Below the pieces are notes generated by a model. That model did no database searches. It was not told the DNA's origin and saw nothing but the letters and a program-made list of their open reading frames with translations. This document shows, in pieces, positions 52,901 through 60,813 of a stretch of DNA of 64,000 bases. The first letter of the stretch is position 1. Each line of letters starts with the position of its first letter. This stretch comes from Actinomycetales bacterium (lineage in GTDB: Bacteria > Actinomycetota > Actinomycetes > Actinomycetales > Actinomycetaceae): contig JADGOQ010000061.1 in assembly GCA_017882885.1 (NCBI GenBank), positions 1 to 64,000 of the forward strand. Reading direction: 5' to 3'. The translations under genes and the position numbers were made by a program.

Positions 52901-53051
52901 CGACGGGGGCTGGGCACGCGAGACCCTCGACTCGGCGGTCGACGTGATGCGGGGTGGCAGCTTCGCCGCGGCCTTCAACGGCACGTGCACCCACTGCCCG
53001 GTGCGCAGCTCCTGCCCGGTCTCCGAACAGGGAGCGAGGTGCGCGAAGTGA
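49908..53051 (+). CDS. adnA: AdnA-like subunit of helicase-nuclease AdnAB
   Basis: About 1047 residues, a UvrD/Rep-type helicase fused to a C-terminal PD-(D/E)XK nuclease, matching AdnA (Rv3202c type) of the AdnAB double-strand-break resection motor. Walker A is GAPGSGKTTT near residue 41. Motif II reads VDDYQEAS rather than DExx, so its motor may be weak, as described for mycobacterial AdnA. The nuclease motif VVDLKTGN and QLAMYQLAL lie near residues 940-970. C824 or C828 in NCPLRC, with C1027, C1030 and C1036, follow the pattern of an AddB-type iron-sulfur staple. The start is uncertain: ATG 49908, TTG 49896 or ATG 49920, none with a clear ribosome site. The stop overlaps adnB. Confidence 0.88.
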   Translation: MAVFMREAVRGAILLELDPVQCEIVSREPLGSPVLVAGAPGSGKTTTAVAAFLRRVEVEDGGLAPSRHVILAPTRQAAARLRDVTTRWRVSRGGRAGRALGVHTPSALAFGIVRQFAVAQGMPSPTLITGAQQDQMLADLLAGHGRAGGVTWPGVPPEAVGIPAFRDEVRNLFMRAAEFGLTAAELAERGRVHARPEWAAAAALLQEYRDVVSLADLPAARGERYDSAAVISEAATVLADWEDFTDARAPRIDSVIVDDYQEASAATVRLLHALRDRGAHLTLFADPDVAVQAFRGARPQFVGRAGASAGLGGFGASMRVLPVVHRGGAGLRRVVAGAAERVPVVGVADHRRAGVAPGEELEERERTARGVGGSVEVVELGSEAAQAAWIARCLRSAHLHDGLPWTSMAVIVRSSGTQRSLVNALRGIHVPVVRGESAFVLSDEPAVRALLVAMEAAASGLDAARAVELLSSPIGGLDSLSLRRVRRELHRRVRSGEFGEGIGIDEALAEVLASVAGARTLPPQLADGAVRVARVLAVARSALAETGASHETVLWEAWDATGLAALWRERALAGGPAGERADEDLDAVMALFTAAENFAERNALAGPLEFVRFLRAEAIPSDTLAARGVPAAGVQVLTAAQAAGQEWDLVVVAGVQEDEWPDTRVRDTLLGANRLADVELGRIGLSTRAIDDHAAARADVLADEWRVFTSALSRARERLVVTAVRDEDRRPSRFFDHVGGAVRPRVPGRLDLRGVVAALRAELDAVGGAIGSAALLAVLAGAGVQGAEPTEWAGVAPPSTRAALKREGQAVHVSPSRVEMVTNCPLRCALETSGGRGADRIEQSLGSLVHEIASEFPHGSREEVLEALERRFPSLGLADGWISATARRDGVRMLSLFADYASGFPGEVRTEVEITQQVGDAVVHGFADRLESVDDGVRVVDLKTGNPVSQHAAETHAQLAMYQLALEAGGDGAAGARLVYLTPDRRTAAERHQPALPRDGGWARETLDSAVDVMRGGSFAAAFNGTCTHCPVRSSCPVSEQGARCAK

Positions 53052-56000
53052 TATCCGCCGTCGACATCGCCCGCGCGCTCGGGGAGCACCAACCCACCGC
53101 GGAACAGGTACGGATCATCGAGGCGCCCCTCGAGCCCACCCTCGTGGTCGCGGGGGCCGGTTCCGGCAAGACCGCCACCATGGCAGCGCGAGTCGTCTGG
53201 CTCGTGGTGAACGGGCTGGTCCGCCCGGACGAGGTCCTCGGGCTGACCTTCACGAGGAAGGCCGCTGGGGAGCTGTCCGACCGGGTCCGCACGACCGTCG
53301 GCGCGGCCCGCGGCGTGTTCGGGCTCCCCGACGGGGACCACGCCCGGATCTCGACCTACAACTCGTTCGCTGCGTCGCTGGTCCGCGATCACGCCCTGCG
53401 CGTGGGGCGCGACCCGGACGCCGCCCTCATCACCAGGTCCGGAGCATGGCAGATCATGAACGAACTGGTGCAGACGTGGCCTGACGAGATCGAGGTGGGC
53501 ATCAAGCCCGTCACCGTGGTCTCGCGCGCGCTCGCGCTGGCCGACGCGCTACGGGACAACCTCCTCGGCGTCGAGGAGGCCCGCCGCGGCATCGGTGAAC
53601 TCATCGACGGCTTCGACCGGCCGCGAACCGGACGGCCGGTCAAGGAGGTCAGCGACAACCCGGTCGCCCGGCTGCGCGAGCGGCTCGCACTGCTGGACCT
53701 CGTGCAGGCCCATGAGGACCGCAAGGTGGCGCTGTCCGTGGTGGAGTTCTCCGACCAGGTGGCCACGGCGTGTGAGATCGCCCGGCGGGTCCCGGCGGTC
53801 GGGGCCGCGGTGCGCGCGCACCACCGGGTGGTCCTGCTCGACGAGTTCCAGGACACCTCCGTGGCCCAGCTGGACTTCCTCGCCGACCTCTTCGGTCCCG
53901 GCCACGCGGTGACCGCGGTCGGTGATCCCAACCAGGCGATCTACGGCTGGCGCGGCGCCTCCGCGGCGTCGCTGCTCGGGTTCCGGCAGCGTTTCGGCGC
54001 CCCCGAGATTCCTGTCCGGACGCTCACGCTGACCACCTCGTGGCGCAACAGCCGGGCGATCCTCGGCGTCGCGAACACCGTGAGCCGGCCGCTCCGCGCG
54101 GCCGCGGCACCCGAGGGGCAGCTGGCGGGGGAACTGCGCCCGCGCGCCGGCGCCGGCGCCGGCATCGTGCACGCGAGCGTGACGTTTACCGGGTCGGAGG
54201 AGGCCGCGGCCATCGCGCGCTGGGTGGGGGAGCGATGGCGGCCCGGGAGCAGCGCCGCGGTCCTGGTCCGCGCGCGCAAGCAGTTCCCGGCCCTGGTGCG
54301 CGCCATGCGTGACCAGGGGATCCCCGCCTCGGTGGTGGGACTCTCGGGGTTGCTCCACACGCCCGAGGTCATCGACCTGCGCAGCGCGCTCGAGGTGGCC
54401 CACGATGCCGCCCGCGGGGACTCCATGATGCGTCTCCTGACCAACGAGCGGCTGGGGATCGCCGACCTGCACGTGCTGTCCGCGTGGTCCCGGAAGCTCG
54501 CCGGGGCTGAGGCCGCCGCGGGCGCGACCGCTTCGATCGTGGAGGCGGTGGAGGACCTTCCACCGCTCGGGTGGGTGACCCCGGACGGCCACACGCTCAG
54601 CGACGCGGCGCGGGAGCGCGTGACCCGCCTGCGCCGCGAGCTGCGGCACATCCGGGCGAGCCTCTCCCACCCGCTCCTCGACGTCGTCGCGCTTGCGGAG
54701 CGGGCTCTCGCCCTCGACATCGAGGTGGCGTCGCGCGCCGGCCTGGACCCCACGCGGGCACGGGCCAACCTCGACGCCTTCGCCGGCCACGCCGCCGACT
54801 ATGCCGCGGGGGCGCTCAACCCGAACCTAGGGGCCTTCCTGGCCTGGCTGGACGCCGCCGAGGCCAACGAGAACGGTCTGGACATCGCCCCGGTGGACGT
54901 CTCGACCGACGCGGTGCAGATTCTCACGGTGCACGCCGCCAAGGGGCTCGAATGGGACGTCGTGGCGGTTGCGGGCTTGACGGAGGGCCAGTTCCCCGTG
55001 TGTGACCGGCGGTCCACCAACGGTGACGCCGGCTGGCTCACCCGGGCCGACGAGCTGCCCCACCCCTTGCGGGGGGATGCCGCCTCCCTGCCCCAGCTCG
55101 ACCTGGAGCTCGACACGTGGCAGGAGATGCGAGCGGAGGTCGCGGACTTCCGGGCACGCAACTTCGATCACGGGATCGCCGAGGAGCGGCGCCTCGCCTA
55201 CGTCGCCATGACGCGCGCTCGCAGCCAGCTCCTCCTCAGCGCGTGCCGGTTCCCGGCGAACGCCAACCACTCCGCGCCCCTCTCCCGCTTCCTCGACGAG
55301 GTGGCGGGACAGTGCGTCGTGCCGGAGGGCTTCAGGTTGGTCCCTGAGCCCGACGACGCCGCGGCGAACCCGACTGCCCAGGACGCGCTGCGGGCGACGT
55401 ACCCGGAGGACGACCCGGCGGGCGGGAGGCGCCCCCGGCTCGACGCGGCCGCCGCCGCCGTGGACGCGGCGCGGGCGATGATGGAGCGCGTCATCGGTCC
55501 GGGGCAGCGGGGCGTCTCGGCGCTGGACGCAGTCGTCGTGGCGGTGGACCTGAGCCCCCGCGAACGTGAGCTCGCCGACGACGCGCGCGCGCTCCTGCTG
55601 GAGCGGGACGAGGAGTCGGGTCCCGCCGCCGTGGAGCTGGGGGCGCACCTGTCGGCGTCGGCCGCCATGGCGCTCACCCGGTCGCCGGACGACTTCGCCG
55701 TCCAGTTGCGACGACCCGTGCCGTTCAAGCCGCAGCCCCGCGCCCGGGTGGGAACCGAGTTCCATGCGTGGTTGGAGGACCACTTCAACCAGCCGGCACT
55801 GGTGTTCGACTCCGAGGCGGACGTCTGGGACCCCGAGGTCGGGGCGCCGGAACTGGAGGAGCTCAAGCTCTCGTTCCTGCGCTCACCGTGGGCGGGGCGG
55901 GTACCGTGCGCCGTCGAGGTGGACCTCGAGACCCCCGTCGCGGGGCGTATCATCCGCTGCCGCATCGACGCCGTCTTCGACGACGGGCACGGAGTCGAGG

Positions 56001-56230
56001 TGGTGGACTGGAAGACTGGTCGCGCGCCGCGCGGGCGCGGCGAATTCGACGATCGGCAGCTCCAGCTCGCGTTGTACCGGCTGGCGTACGCCCGTGCGAC
56101 GGGGATCCCGCTGGAGAACATCCGCGCGGCCTTCGTCCACGTGGCGGAGGGGGTGACCCTGCACGCGGACCCGCTGACGGAAGCTCAGATCGAGGACAGG
56201 TTCACGGCCGCGTTCGCGGCGTTCACGTAG
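53048..56230 (+). CDS. adnB: AdnB-like subunit of helicase-nuclease AdnAB
   Basis: A 1060-residue SF1A helicase plus nuclease, matching AdnB (Rv3201c type), the lead motor of AdnAB in mycobacteria. Helicase motifs are canonical: Walker A VAGAGSGKTATM near residue 36, TFTRKAAGEL, DEFQDTS near residue 261, GDPNQAIYGWRGA near residue 293, TVHAAKGLEWD near residue 640 and YVAMTRARSQL near residue 720. The C-terminal nuclease has GTEFHAWLE near residue 905, CRIDAVFDD, VVDWKTGR near 983 and QLALYRLAYAR. There is no cysteine cluster, unlike AdnA. The GTG start overlaps the adnA stop by 4 nt. Confidence 0.92.
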   Translation: MISAVDIARALGEHQPTAEQVRIIEAPLEPTLVVAGAGSGKTATMAARVVWLVVNGLVRPDEVLGLTFTRKAAGELSDRVRTTVGAARGVFGLPDGDHARISTYNSFAASLVRDHALRVGRDPDAALITRSGAWQIMNELVQTWPDEIEVGIKPVTVVSRALALADALRDNLLGVEEARRGIGELIDGFDRPRTGRPVKEVSDNPVARLRERLALLDLVQAHEDRKVALSVVEFSDQVATACEIARRVPAVGAAVRAHHRVVLLDEFQDTSVAQLDFLADLFGPGHAVTAVGDPNQAIYGWRGASAASLLGFRQRFGAPEIPVRTLTLTTSWRNSRAILGVANTVSRPLRAAAAPEGQLAGELRPRAGAGAGIVHASVTFTGSEEAAAIARWVGERWRPGSSAAVLVRARKQFPALVRAMRDQGIPASVVGLSGLLHTPEVIDLRSALEVAHDAARGDSMMRLLTNERLGIADLHVLSAWSRKLAGAEAAAGATASIVEAVEDLPPLGWVTPDGHTLSDAARERVTRLRRELRHIRASLSHPLLDVVALAERALALDIEVASRAGLDPTRARANLDAFAGHAADYAAGALNPNLGAFLAWLDAAEANENGLDIAPVDVSTDAVQILTVHAAKGLEWDVVAVAGLTEGQFPVCDRRSTNGDAGWLTRADELPHPLRGDAASLPQLDLELDTWQEMRAEVADFRARNFDHGIAEERRLAYVAMTRARSQLLLSACRFPANANHSAPLSRFLDEVAGQCVVPEGFRLVPEPDDAAANPTAQDALRATYPEDDPAGGRRPRLDAAAAAVDAARAMMERVIGPGQRGVSALDAVVVAVDLSPRERELADDARALLLERDEESGPAAVELGAHLSASAAMALTRSPDDFAVQLRRPVPFKPQPRARVGTEFHAWLEDHFNQPALVFDSEADVWDPEVGAPELEELKLSFLRSPWAGRVPCAVEVDLETPVAGRIIRCRIDAVFDDGHGVEVVDWKTGRAPRGRGEFDDRQLQLALYRLAYARATGIPLENIRAAFVHVAEGVTLHADPLTEAQIEDRFTAAFAAFT

Positions 56231-57371
56231 GGGAGCCCGTCGTCGCCACGTCCTCGGCTGCCGTGTCACCCGACGCGATCACGGGGATCTCCGCGGTGGC
56301 GTCCGGGTCGAGGACCCCCGGGAGGTCGTCCGCCTCGAGGTCCCCCGTGTACTCGTCCGCGTCGGTTTCCCGGTCCGGCAGTGTCTCGTTGGGATCGAGG
56401 CTGCCCTCGACCTCCCACGCCTGCACGACGGGCTGCGAGTAGCCGATGGGCGCGGAGTCCGCCACCTGGCGTGCGAGCTCGGCCAGCATGCCCTCGGCGT
56501 CGGAGATGATCTCGGGGTTCTCGATCCGCACACCGTGCATCAGCCAGCGGGCCACCGCGAGCTCGGAGTACAGCAGCGCGCGGTCGACAAGGTGTTTGTC
56601 CGGCTGCTCGGAGCGGGCGAGGGCGTACGCCTCCTCGATGGTGTCCAGGCTGTCCTCCGGTGCGGCGGTGTAGAGCCAGGCGAGGTCCTCCGCCGGGTCC
56701 CCGACGTGGGCATTCGACCAGTTGATGATCGCGGCCACGCGGCCGTTGGAGACGAGCACGTTCTCGGGGGCGAGGTCGCCGTGCACGGGGCACTCGCTGA
56801 ACTGCCAAAGCGCCACGTCCTCCAGCGCGCGCTCCCACCGACCGAGCAGCACGGGTGGCACCCTACCCGTGCGCGCGGCGTCGTCCACCTCGGCGAGGCG
56901 TCGCTGGCGATAGGAGGATGCGTCGTAGACGGGGAGGCCCGCGTCCGCGATGGACGCCGGGTCCAGCTCGTGGACCGCGGCGATCGCACGGGCCAGCGAG
57001 CCACTCGGTCCGGGACCGGGGGTCAGCGCGTCGATGTCGAGTTCGCGGCCGGAAAGTTCCCGGTACACCACGGCCCGCCACCCTTCGGGCATGTCCGCGA
57101 AGCCCTCGGGCTGGACGACGTCGAACGGGAGGCTGGCGGCGCGCGCGGCGTCGTCGAGCTCGCGCAGCACCTGGACCTCGGCGTCCATCGCCATGGCCGC
57201 CGCCGCATGCAGCGGAGCCTGCACCACCCAGTGACGGCCGGCGGAGTCCAGCACGCCGCACAGCCGGAAGTCCGCCGTGACCTTCTGGGGTGGGCGAGTG
57301 GCGACGACGTTGAGCCCGGGAACCGCGACCGTCGCGAGGGCCGCAAGCTGGAGCGAGCGATTTCGTGCCAC
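56223..57371 (-). CDS. APH-fold phosphotransferase (macrolide phosphotransferase-like)
   Basis: A 382-residue protein with the aminoglycoside/macrolide phosphotransferase fold. The catalytic loop CPVHGDLAPENVLV near residue 213 and the metal-binding segment IINWSNAHVGDPAEDLAW near residue 230 are clear; note IINWSNA where most kinases have IDW(S/E), so the DFG-equivalent aspartate is replaced by asparagine, although GDP follows. The last 70 residues are acidic, low complexity. The substrate is unknown; similar genes sit beside adnAB in other actinobacteria, so antibiotic resistance is not implied. GTG 57371 is 6 nt after a TACCGT box. It overlaps the end of adnB by 8 nt. Confidence 0.75.
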   Translation of the reverse strand: MARNRSLQLAALATVAVPGLNVVATRPPQKVTADFRLCGVLDSAGRHWVVQAPLHAAAAMAMDAEVQVLRELDDAARAASLPFDVVQPEGFADMPEGWRAVVYRELSGRELDIDALTPGPGPSGSLARAIAAVHELDPASIADAGLPVYDASSYRQRRLAEVDDAARTGRVPPVLLGRWERALEDVALWQFSECPVHGDLAPENVLVSNGRVAAIINWSNAHVGDPAEDLAWLYTAAPEDSLDTIEEAYALARSEQPDKHLVDRALLYSELAVARWLMHGVRIENPEIISDAEGMLAELARQVADSAPIGYSQPVVQAWEVEGSLDPNETLPDRETDADEYTGDLEADDLPGVLDPDATAEIPVIASGDTAAEDVATTGSPT

Positions 57372-57377
57372 GGGTCC

Positions 57378-57383
57378 ACGGTA
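57378..57383 (-). promoter_or_regulatory. -10 box TACCGT for the APH-like gene
   Basis: TACCGT on the minus strand 6 nt before the GTG; leaderless placement. Confidence 0.4.
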
Positions 57384-57480
57384 CGTGGTGAGGGCGCGGC
57401 GGCGCACATCCCACGCCGGAGTCCGGGGGTTGGCGGCGGGCGTGGGGGCCGGGGCGATCCCGACGGCGCCGGCAGCCTTG

Positions 57481-57689
57481 GTGAGAGTTCGAACCGGGGG
57501 TGAGGGGCGTACCCCTCACCCTGGGTCAGAACCCTCACCGACCGTGTGGGCAGTCCGTCGTCCCGCGGCTGTGAGGATTCGAACCGAAGGTGAGGCGCAG
57601 AACCCTCGCCTTCGATCCAGGACCTCGCCCGCCGGTGTTCGAGACCTCGCCTTCGATCCAGGACCTCGCCTGCCCTCGCCGGTGGGTGA
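57481..57689. repeat. Diverged repeat cluster in the 420-bp gap before tadA
   Basis: The gap between the APH-like gene and tadA (57372-57791) holds related repeats and no convincing gene. Two copies of a unit starting GTGAG, then TTCGAACCG, then GGTGAGG and an AGAACCCTC element begin at 57481 and 57571. A 26-bp sequence (starting CCTCGCCTTCGATCC) is repeated exactly at 57604-57629 and 57645-57670, a 41-bp period. Inverted versions (GGTGAGG against CCTCGCC/CCTCACC) recur, so the region can fold into several alternative hairpins. Confidence 0.7.
57498..57521. terminator. Perfect 10-bp hairpin in the repeat cluster
   Basis: GGGTGAGGGG (57498-57507) and CCCCTCACCC (57512-57521) with loop CGTA. 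It lies between divergent genes, so it does not follow a stop codon; it may be a repeat-derived structure rather than a working terminator. Confidence 0.4.
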
Positions 57690-57791
57690 GGCGCCCGGCG
57701 GGTTGTCCACAGGTTCGTGAGACGGATTGGCGGGGCGGGGGGAGTGGCCGATATCGTGCTGGCAACGACACGCGTTCAGTTGGGGGCAGGA

Positions 57792-59030
57792 ATGAACGAC
57801 GCCATCGCGTTGCTAGAGTATGAGGTCCGCGAGCTCGCGCGGCGCCGGGGGATCGACCCGGCCGAGGACTTCACGGCGTTCCGGGCGCTCATCTCCGAGG
57901 CCATGATCGACTACGACGACCGTTCACTGGCCGGTCTCGTCCCGCCGCTGGCGGACTCCGACGGGGTGGCGAAGGGGCTGCTCGACGCCGTCGCAGGCCT
58001 GGGGCCGCTGCAGCAGTACCTCGACGACCCGGGTATCGAGGAGTTGTGGATCAACGACCCGGGTAAGGTCTTCGTGGCCAAGTCCGGGCGCCCGGAGCTG
58101 ACCACCACTATCCTCGACCACCAGTCGGTGCGTGACCTGGTCGAGCGGATGCTCCGCGCGTCGGGGCGCCGGATCGACATCTCCCAGCCGTTCGTCGACG
58201 CGGCGCTCGCGGGCGGCGAACGCCTGCACGTGGTGATCCCCCCGATCACCTCGGGCTCGTGGGCCGTGAACATCCGCAAGTACGTGGCGCGCGCCGAGCG
58301 GATGAGCGACCTCGTGGCCCACGGTTCGCTCCCCCGAGCCGCTGCGGACTTCCTCGACGCGGCGGTTGTGAGCGGGTTGAACATCCTCGTGTCCGGCGCC
58401 ACCCAGGCCGGCAAGACCACGATGGTCAGGGCGCTCTGCGGCGCGATCCCCGCGTCCCAGCGGGTCGTCACGTGTGAGGAGGTCTTCGAGCTCAACCTCA
58501 CCAACCGGGACAGCGTCGGCCTGCAATGCCGCCAGCCCAGCCTGGAGGGCACCGGCGAGGTGCCGCTCCGGCGCCTCGTCAAGGAAGCGCTGCGGATGCG
58601 GCCCGACCGGCTCATCGTGGGCGAGGTCCGGGAGGCCGAGGCGTTCGACCTGCTGATCGCGCTCAACAGCGGATTGCCGGGCATGTCGACGATCCACGCG
58701 AACTCGGCCCGCGAGGCCGTCATCAAGCTCTCCACGTTGCCCCTGCTCGCGGGTGAGAACGTGACGGCGGCGTTCGTGACCCCGACGGTGGCGTCGGCGC
58801 TCGACATCGTGGTGCATCTGGACCTCGCGAACGACGGGAAGCGGTCGGTGCGGGAGATCATCGCGGTCACGGGCCGTGTCGAGGGCGGGGTCATCGAGAC
58901 GTCGGACCTGTTCGTCCGTGGCGGCGACGGGCTCCACCGGGGTGGCGGCATCCCCGGCGGTCTGGAGCGGTTCGAGCGCGCCGGGTACGACGTCCTTGCC
59001 CTCCTCTCCGGGGGTGGCCGGTGGGCGTAG
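57792..59030 (+). CDS. tadA: TadA/CpaF-family secretion ATPase
   Basis: A 412-residue hexameric ATPase of the type II/IV secretion superfamily that powers Tad pilus assembly. It has the N-terminal domain ending in IEELWINDPGKVFV, Walker A SGATQAGKTTM near residue 200, the Asp box VTCEEVFELNL, LRMRPDRLIVGEVREAEAFDLL (Walker B region) near residue 270 and the His box GMSTIHANSAREA near residue 300. ATG 57792 has only a close CAGGA before it; the frame opens upstream but lacks family sequence there. It heads a seven-gene operon. A CpaE/Ssd-type gene, usual just upstream, is missing here. Confidence 0.9.
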   Translation: MNDAIALLEYEVRELARRRGIDPAEDFTAFRALISEAMIDYDDRSLAGLVPPLADSDGVAKGLLDAVAGLGPLQQYLDDPGIEELWINDPGKVFVAKSGRPELTTTILDHQSVRDLVERMLRASGRRIDISQPFVDAALAGGERLHVVIPPITSGSWAVNIRKYVARAERMSDLVAHGSLPRAAADFLDAAVVSGLNILVSGATQAGKTTMVRALCGAIPASQRVVTCEEVFELNLTNRDSVGLQCRQPSLEGTGEVPLRRLVKEALRMRPDRLIVGEVREAEAFDLLIALNSGLPGMSTIHANSAREAVIKLSTLPLLAGENVTAAFVTPTVASALDIVVHLDLANDGKRSVREIIAVTGRVEGGVIETSDLFVRGGDGLHRGGGIPGGLERFERAGYDVLALLSGGGRWA

Positions 59031-59872
59031 TCGTCGGACTCCTGCTCGGCGCGGGTGTGCTGGCGATCTGGCTCTCCTTCTTCCCCGCCGCGCCCCGCAA
59101 GGCCCGGGAGCGCAAGCACCCGGTCCAGGACCTGCTCACCCAGGCCGGGTGGCACGGGGTCTCGCCGCGCGCGTTCGTCGCGCTCAGCGTCGTCGTCGGG
59201 GTGGTGGTGACCGGAATGGTGTGGCTGCTCACCACCGCGATCACCATCGGCTTTGCATTCGGCATCCTGCTCGGGGCGCTTCCGATGATCGTCGTGCGGA
59301 TCAGGGCGGAGAAGCGCCGCACCGAGTTGCGGGCACTGTGGCCGGACGCGATCGACGACCTCCTCAGCTCCGTCCGCGCCGGGATGTCCCTCCCCGAGGC
59401 GCTCATCTCGCTGGCGGACCGCGGCCCGGAGGAGTTGCGCGGCCCGTTCGCGGAGTTCGCCCGGGACCACCAGGTCACTGCGCGCTTCGACCTGTGCCTC
59501 GACCTGCTGAAGGAGCGGTTCGCCGACCCCGTTGCGGACCGTATCATCGAGGCGCTGCGCCTCACGCGCGAGGTGGGCGGCACGGACCTCGGGAAGACGT
59601 TGCGATCGCTCGCCGCGATGCTGCGCGAGGACCAGCGGACCCGCGGCGAACTGCAGGCGCGGCAGAGCTGGACCATCAGCTCCGCCCGCCTCGCCGTGGC
59701 GGCGCCGTGGCTCGTCCTCGCGATGCTGTCCTTCCGGACGGAGTCGGCGTCGGCCTTCAACTCCGCCGCCGGGCTGGTGGTCCTCGTCAGCGGCGCCGGA
59801 GCCTGCGCCCTCGCATACTGGCTGATGCTCCGCATCGGCAAGCTGCCCGAAGAGCGGCGGGTCTTCCGATGA
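59021..59872 (+). CDS. tadB: TadB-like Tad pilus inner membrane platform protein
   Basis: A 283-residue membrane protein with a type II secretion F domain (about 105-230). Membrane segments lie near residues 2-20, 50-70, 74-92, 225-243 and 250-272. The motif LWPDAIDDLLSSVRAGMSLPEAL near residue 108, and REVGGTDLGKTLRSLAAMLRED near 185, are typical. Its GTG overlaps the tadA stop by 10 nt, and its own stop overlaps tadC. With TadC it forms the platform that TadA drives. Confidence 0.88.
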   Translation: MGVVVGLLLGAGVLAIWLSFFPAAPRKARERKHPVQDLLTQAGWHGVSPRAFVALSVVVGVVVTGMVWLLTTAITIGFAFGILLGALPMIVVRIRAEKRRTELRALWPDAIDDLLSSVRAGMSLPEALISLADRGPEELRGPFAEFARDHQVTARFDLCLDLLKERFADPVADRIIEALRLTREVGGTDLGKTLRSLAAMLREDQRTRGELQARQSWTISSARLAVAAPWLVLAMLSFRTESASAFNSAAGLVVLVSGAGACALAYWLMLRIGKLPEERRVFR

Positions 59873-60798
59873 CGCCGGCGCTGCAGGGAGCGGTGATCGG
59901 GCTCATCGCGGGAGTGGGCTTCTGGCTGATCACGTGGACGTGGGCGCGCCGGCGTTTCACCCTGATGGAGCGGTTGGCTCCCTACCTGCGGGACCAGCCC
60001 CGGACCTCCCGCTTGCTGCAGGAGCGGACCTCGAGCCCCTTCCCGGCTCTGACCCGGCTGGCCGGCCCCCTGATGGCGGACGCCACCGCGCTCCTGGAGA
60101 AGCTCGGTTCCACGAGTTCCACCGTGGCCCGGCGCCTCCGGCAGGCGGGGAGGCGCACGAGCGTGGACCAGTTCCGGGTGGGGCAGCTGGGGTGGTCCGC
60201 CGTCGGGACGGGCCTCGGGCTCCTCCTTGCTCTCGCGGGGGTGGCGCGTGGCACGAATCCGGCCGCGGCCCTTGCCGTCGTGGCGGTATTCGCCGTCTCA
60301 GGCGCGATCCTGCGGGACTACGAGCTCTCGTGGGCCGCACGGGCGCGGCAGTCCGCCATTGTCACCGAGTTGCCGGATTTCGCCGAGATGACCGCGCTGG
60401 CCGTCGCCGCGGGGGAGAGCCCGCTCGCGGCCCTCGAGCGTGTCGCGCGCATTTCGAGCGGGGCGGCGCTGTCCGTCGAGATCGCCGACGTCGTCGCGCA
60501 GACCCGCACCGGCGTGTCACTGCCCGTCGCGCTCTCCTCGCTCGCCGACAACTCCGCCTCCACCGAGCTCGCGCGTTTCGCCGACTCGATCGTCGTCGCC
60601 ACGGACCGGGGCACTCCCCTCGCGGAGGTGCTGCGGTTGCAGGCGCGGGACATCCGGGAGAACTCCCGCCAGCGCCTCATGGAGGTCGGCGGCACCAAAG
60701 AAATAGCGATGATGGTTCCGGTTGTCTTCTTGATCCTCCCCGTGACCGTCGTGTTCGCCCTCTTCCCTGGACTTGCGGTCCTGGAGGTCGGACTGTGA
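59869..60798 (+). CDS. tadC: TadC-like Tad pilus inner membrane platform protein
   Basis: A 309-residue partner of TadB with a second F domain (about 150-285: LPDFAEMTALAVAAGESPLAALERVA, then TDRGTPLAEVLRLQARDIRENSRQRLMEVGG (both broken by the usual loops), and a terminal hydrophobic helix MMVPVVFLILPVTVVFALFPG. Membrane helices near residues 8-24, 100-120 and 125-145 precede it. The ATG overlaps the tadB stop (ATGA). The C-terminal GGTKEIAMMVP matches the family closely. Confidence 0.88.
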   Translation: MTPALQGAVIGLIAGVGFWLITWTWARRRFTLMERLAPYLRDQPRTSRLLQERTSSPFPALTRLAGPLMADATALLEKLGSTSSTVARRLRQAGRRTSVDQFRVGQLGWSAVGTGLGLLLALAGVARGTNPAAALAVVAVFAVSGAILRDYELSWAARARQSAIVTELPDFAEMTALAVAAGESPLAALERVARISSGAALSVEIADVVAQTRTGVSLPVALSSLADNSASTELARFADSIVVATDRGTPLAEVLRLQARDIRENSRQRLMEVGGTKEIAMMVPVVFLILPVTVVFALFPGLAVLEVGL

Positions 60799-60813
60799 GT
60801 GAAAGGAACAACC

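Noticed and set aside
49839-52994. A 1051-codon open frame on the minus strand opposite adnA.
   Set aside because: The adnA frame has Walker A, nuclease and cysteine motifs; the antisense frame has none and an R/G/P/H-rich composition.
57487-57497. GTTCGAACC resembling a tRNA T-loop.
   Set aside because: No acceptor, D or anticodon stems can be built around it, and it recurs as part of the repeat unit.
57571-57650. TTCGAAC cores as possible LexA (SOS) boxes.
   Set aside because: The actinobacterial box needs TCGAAC and GTTCGA 4 nt apart; that spacing is not found here.
57604-57670. Two 26-bp direct repeats that could suggest a CRISPR array.
   Set aside because: Only two copies, a 15-bp spacer, no palindromic repeat type and no cas genes.
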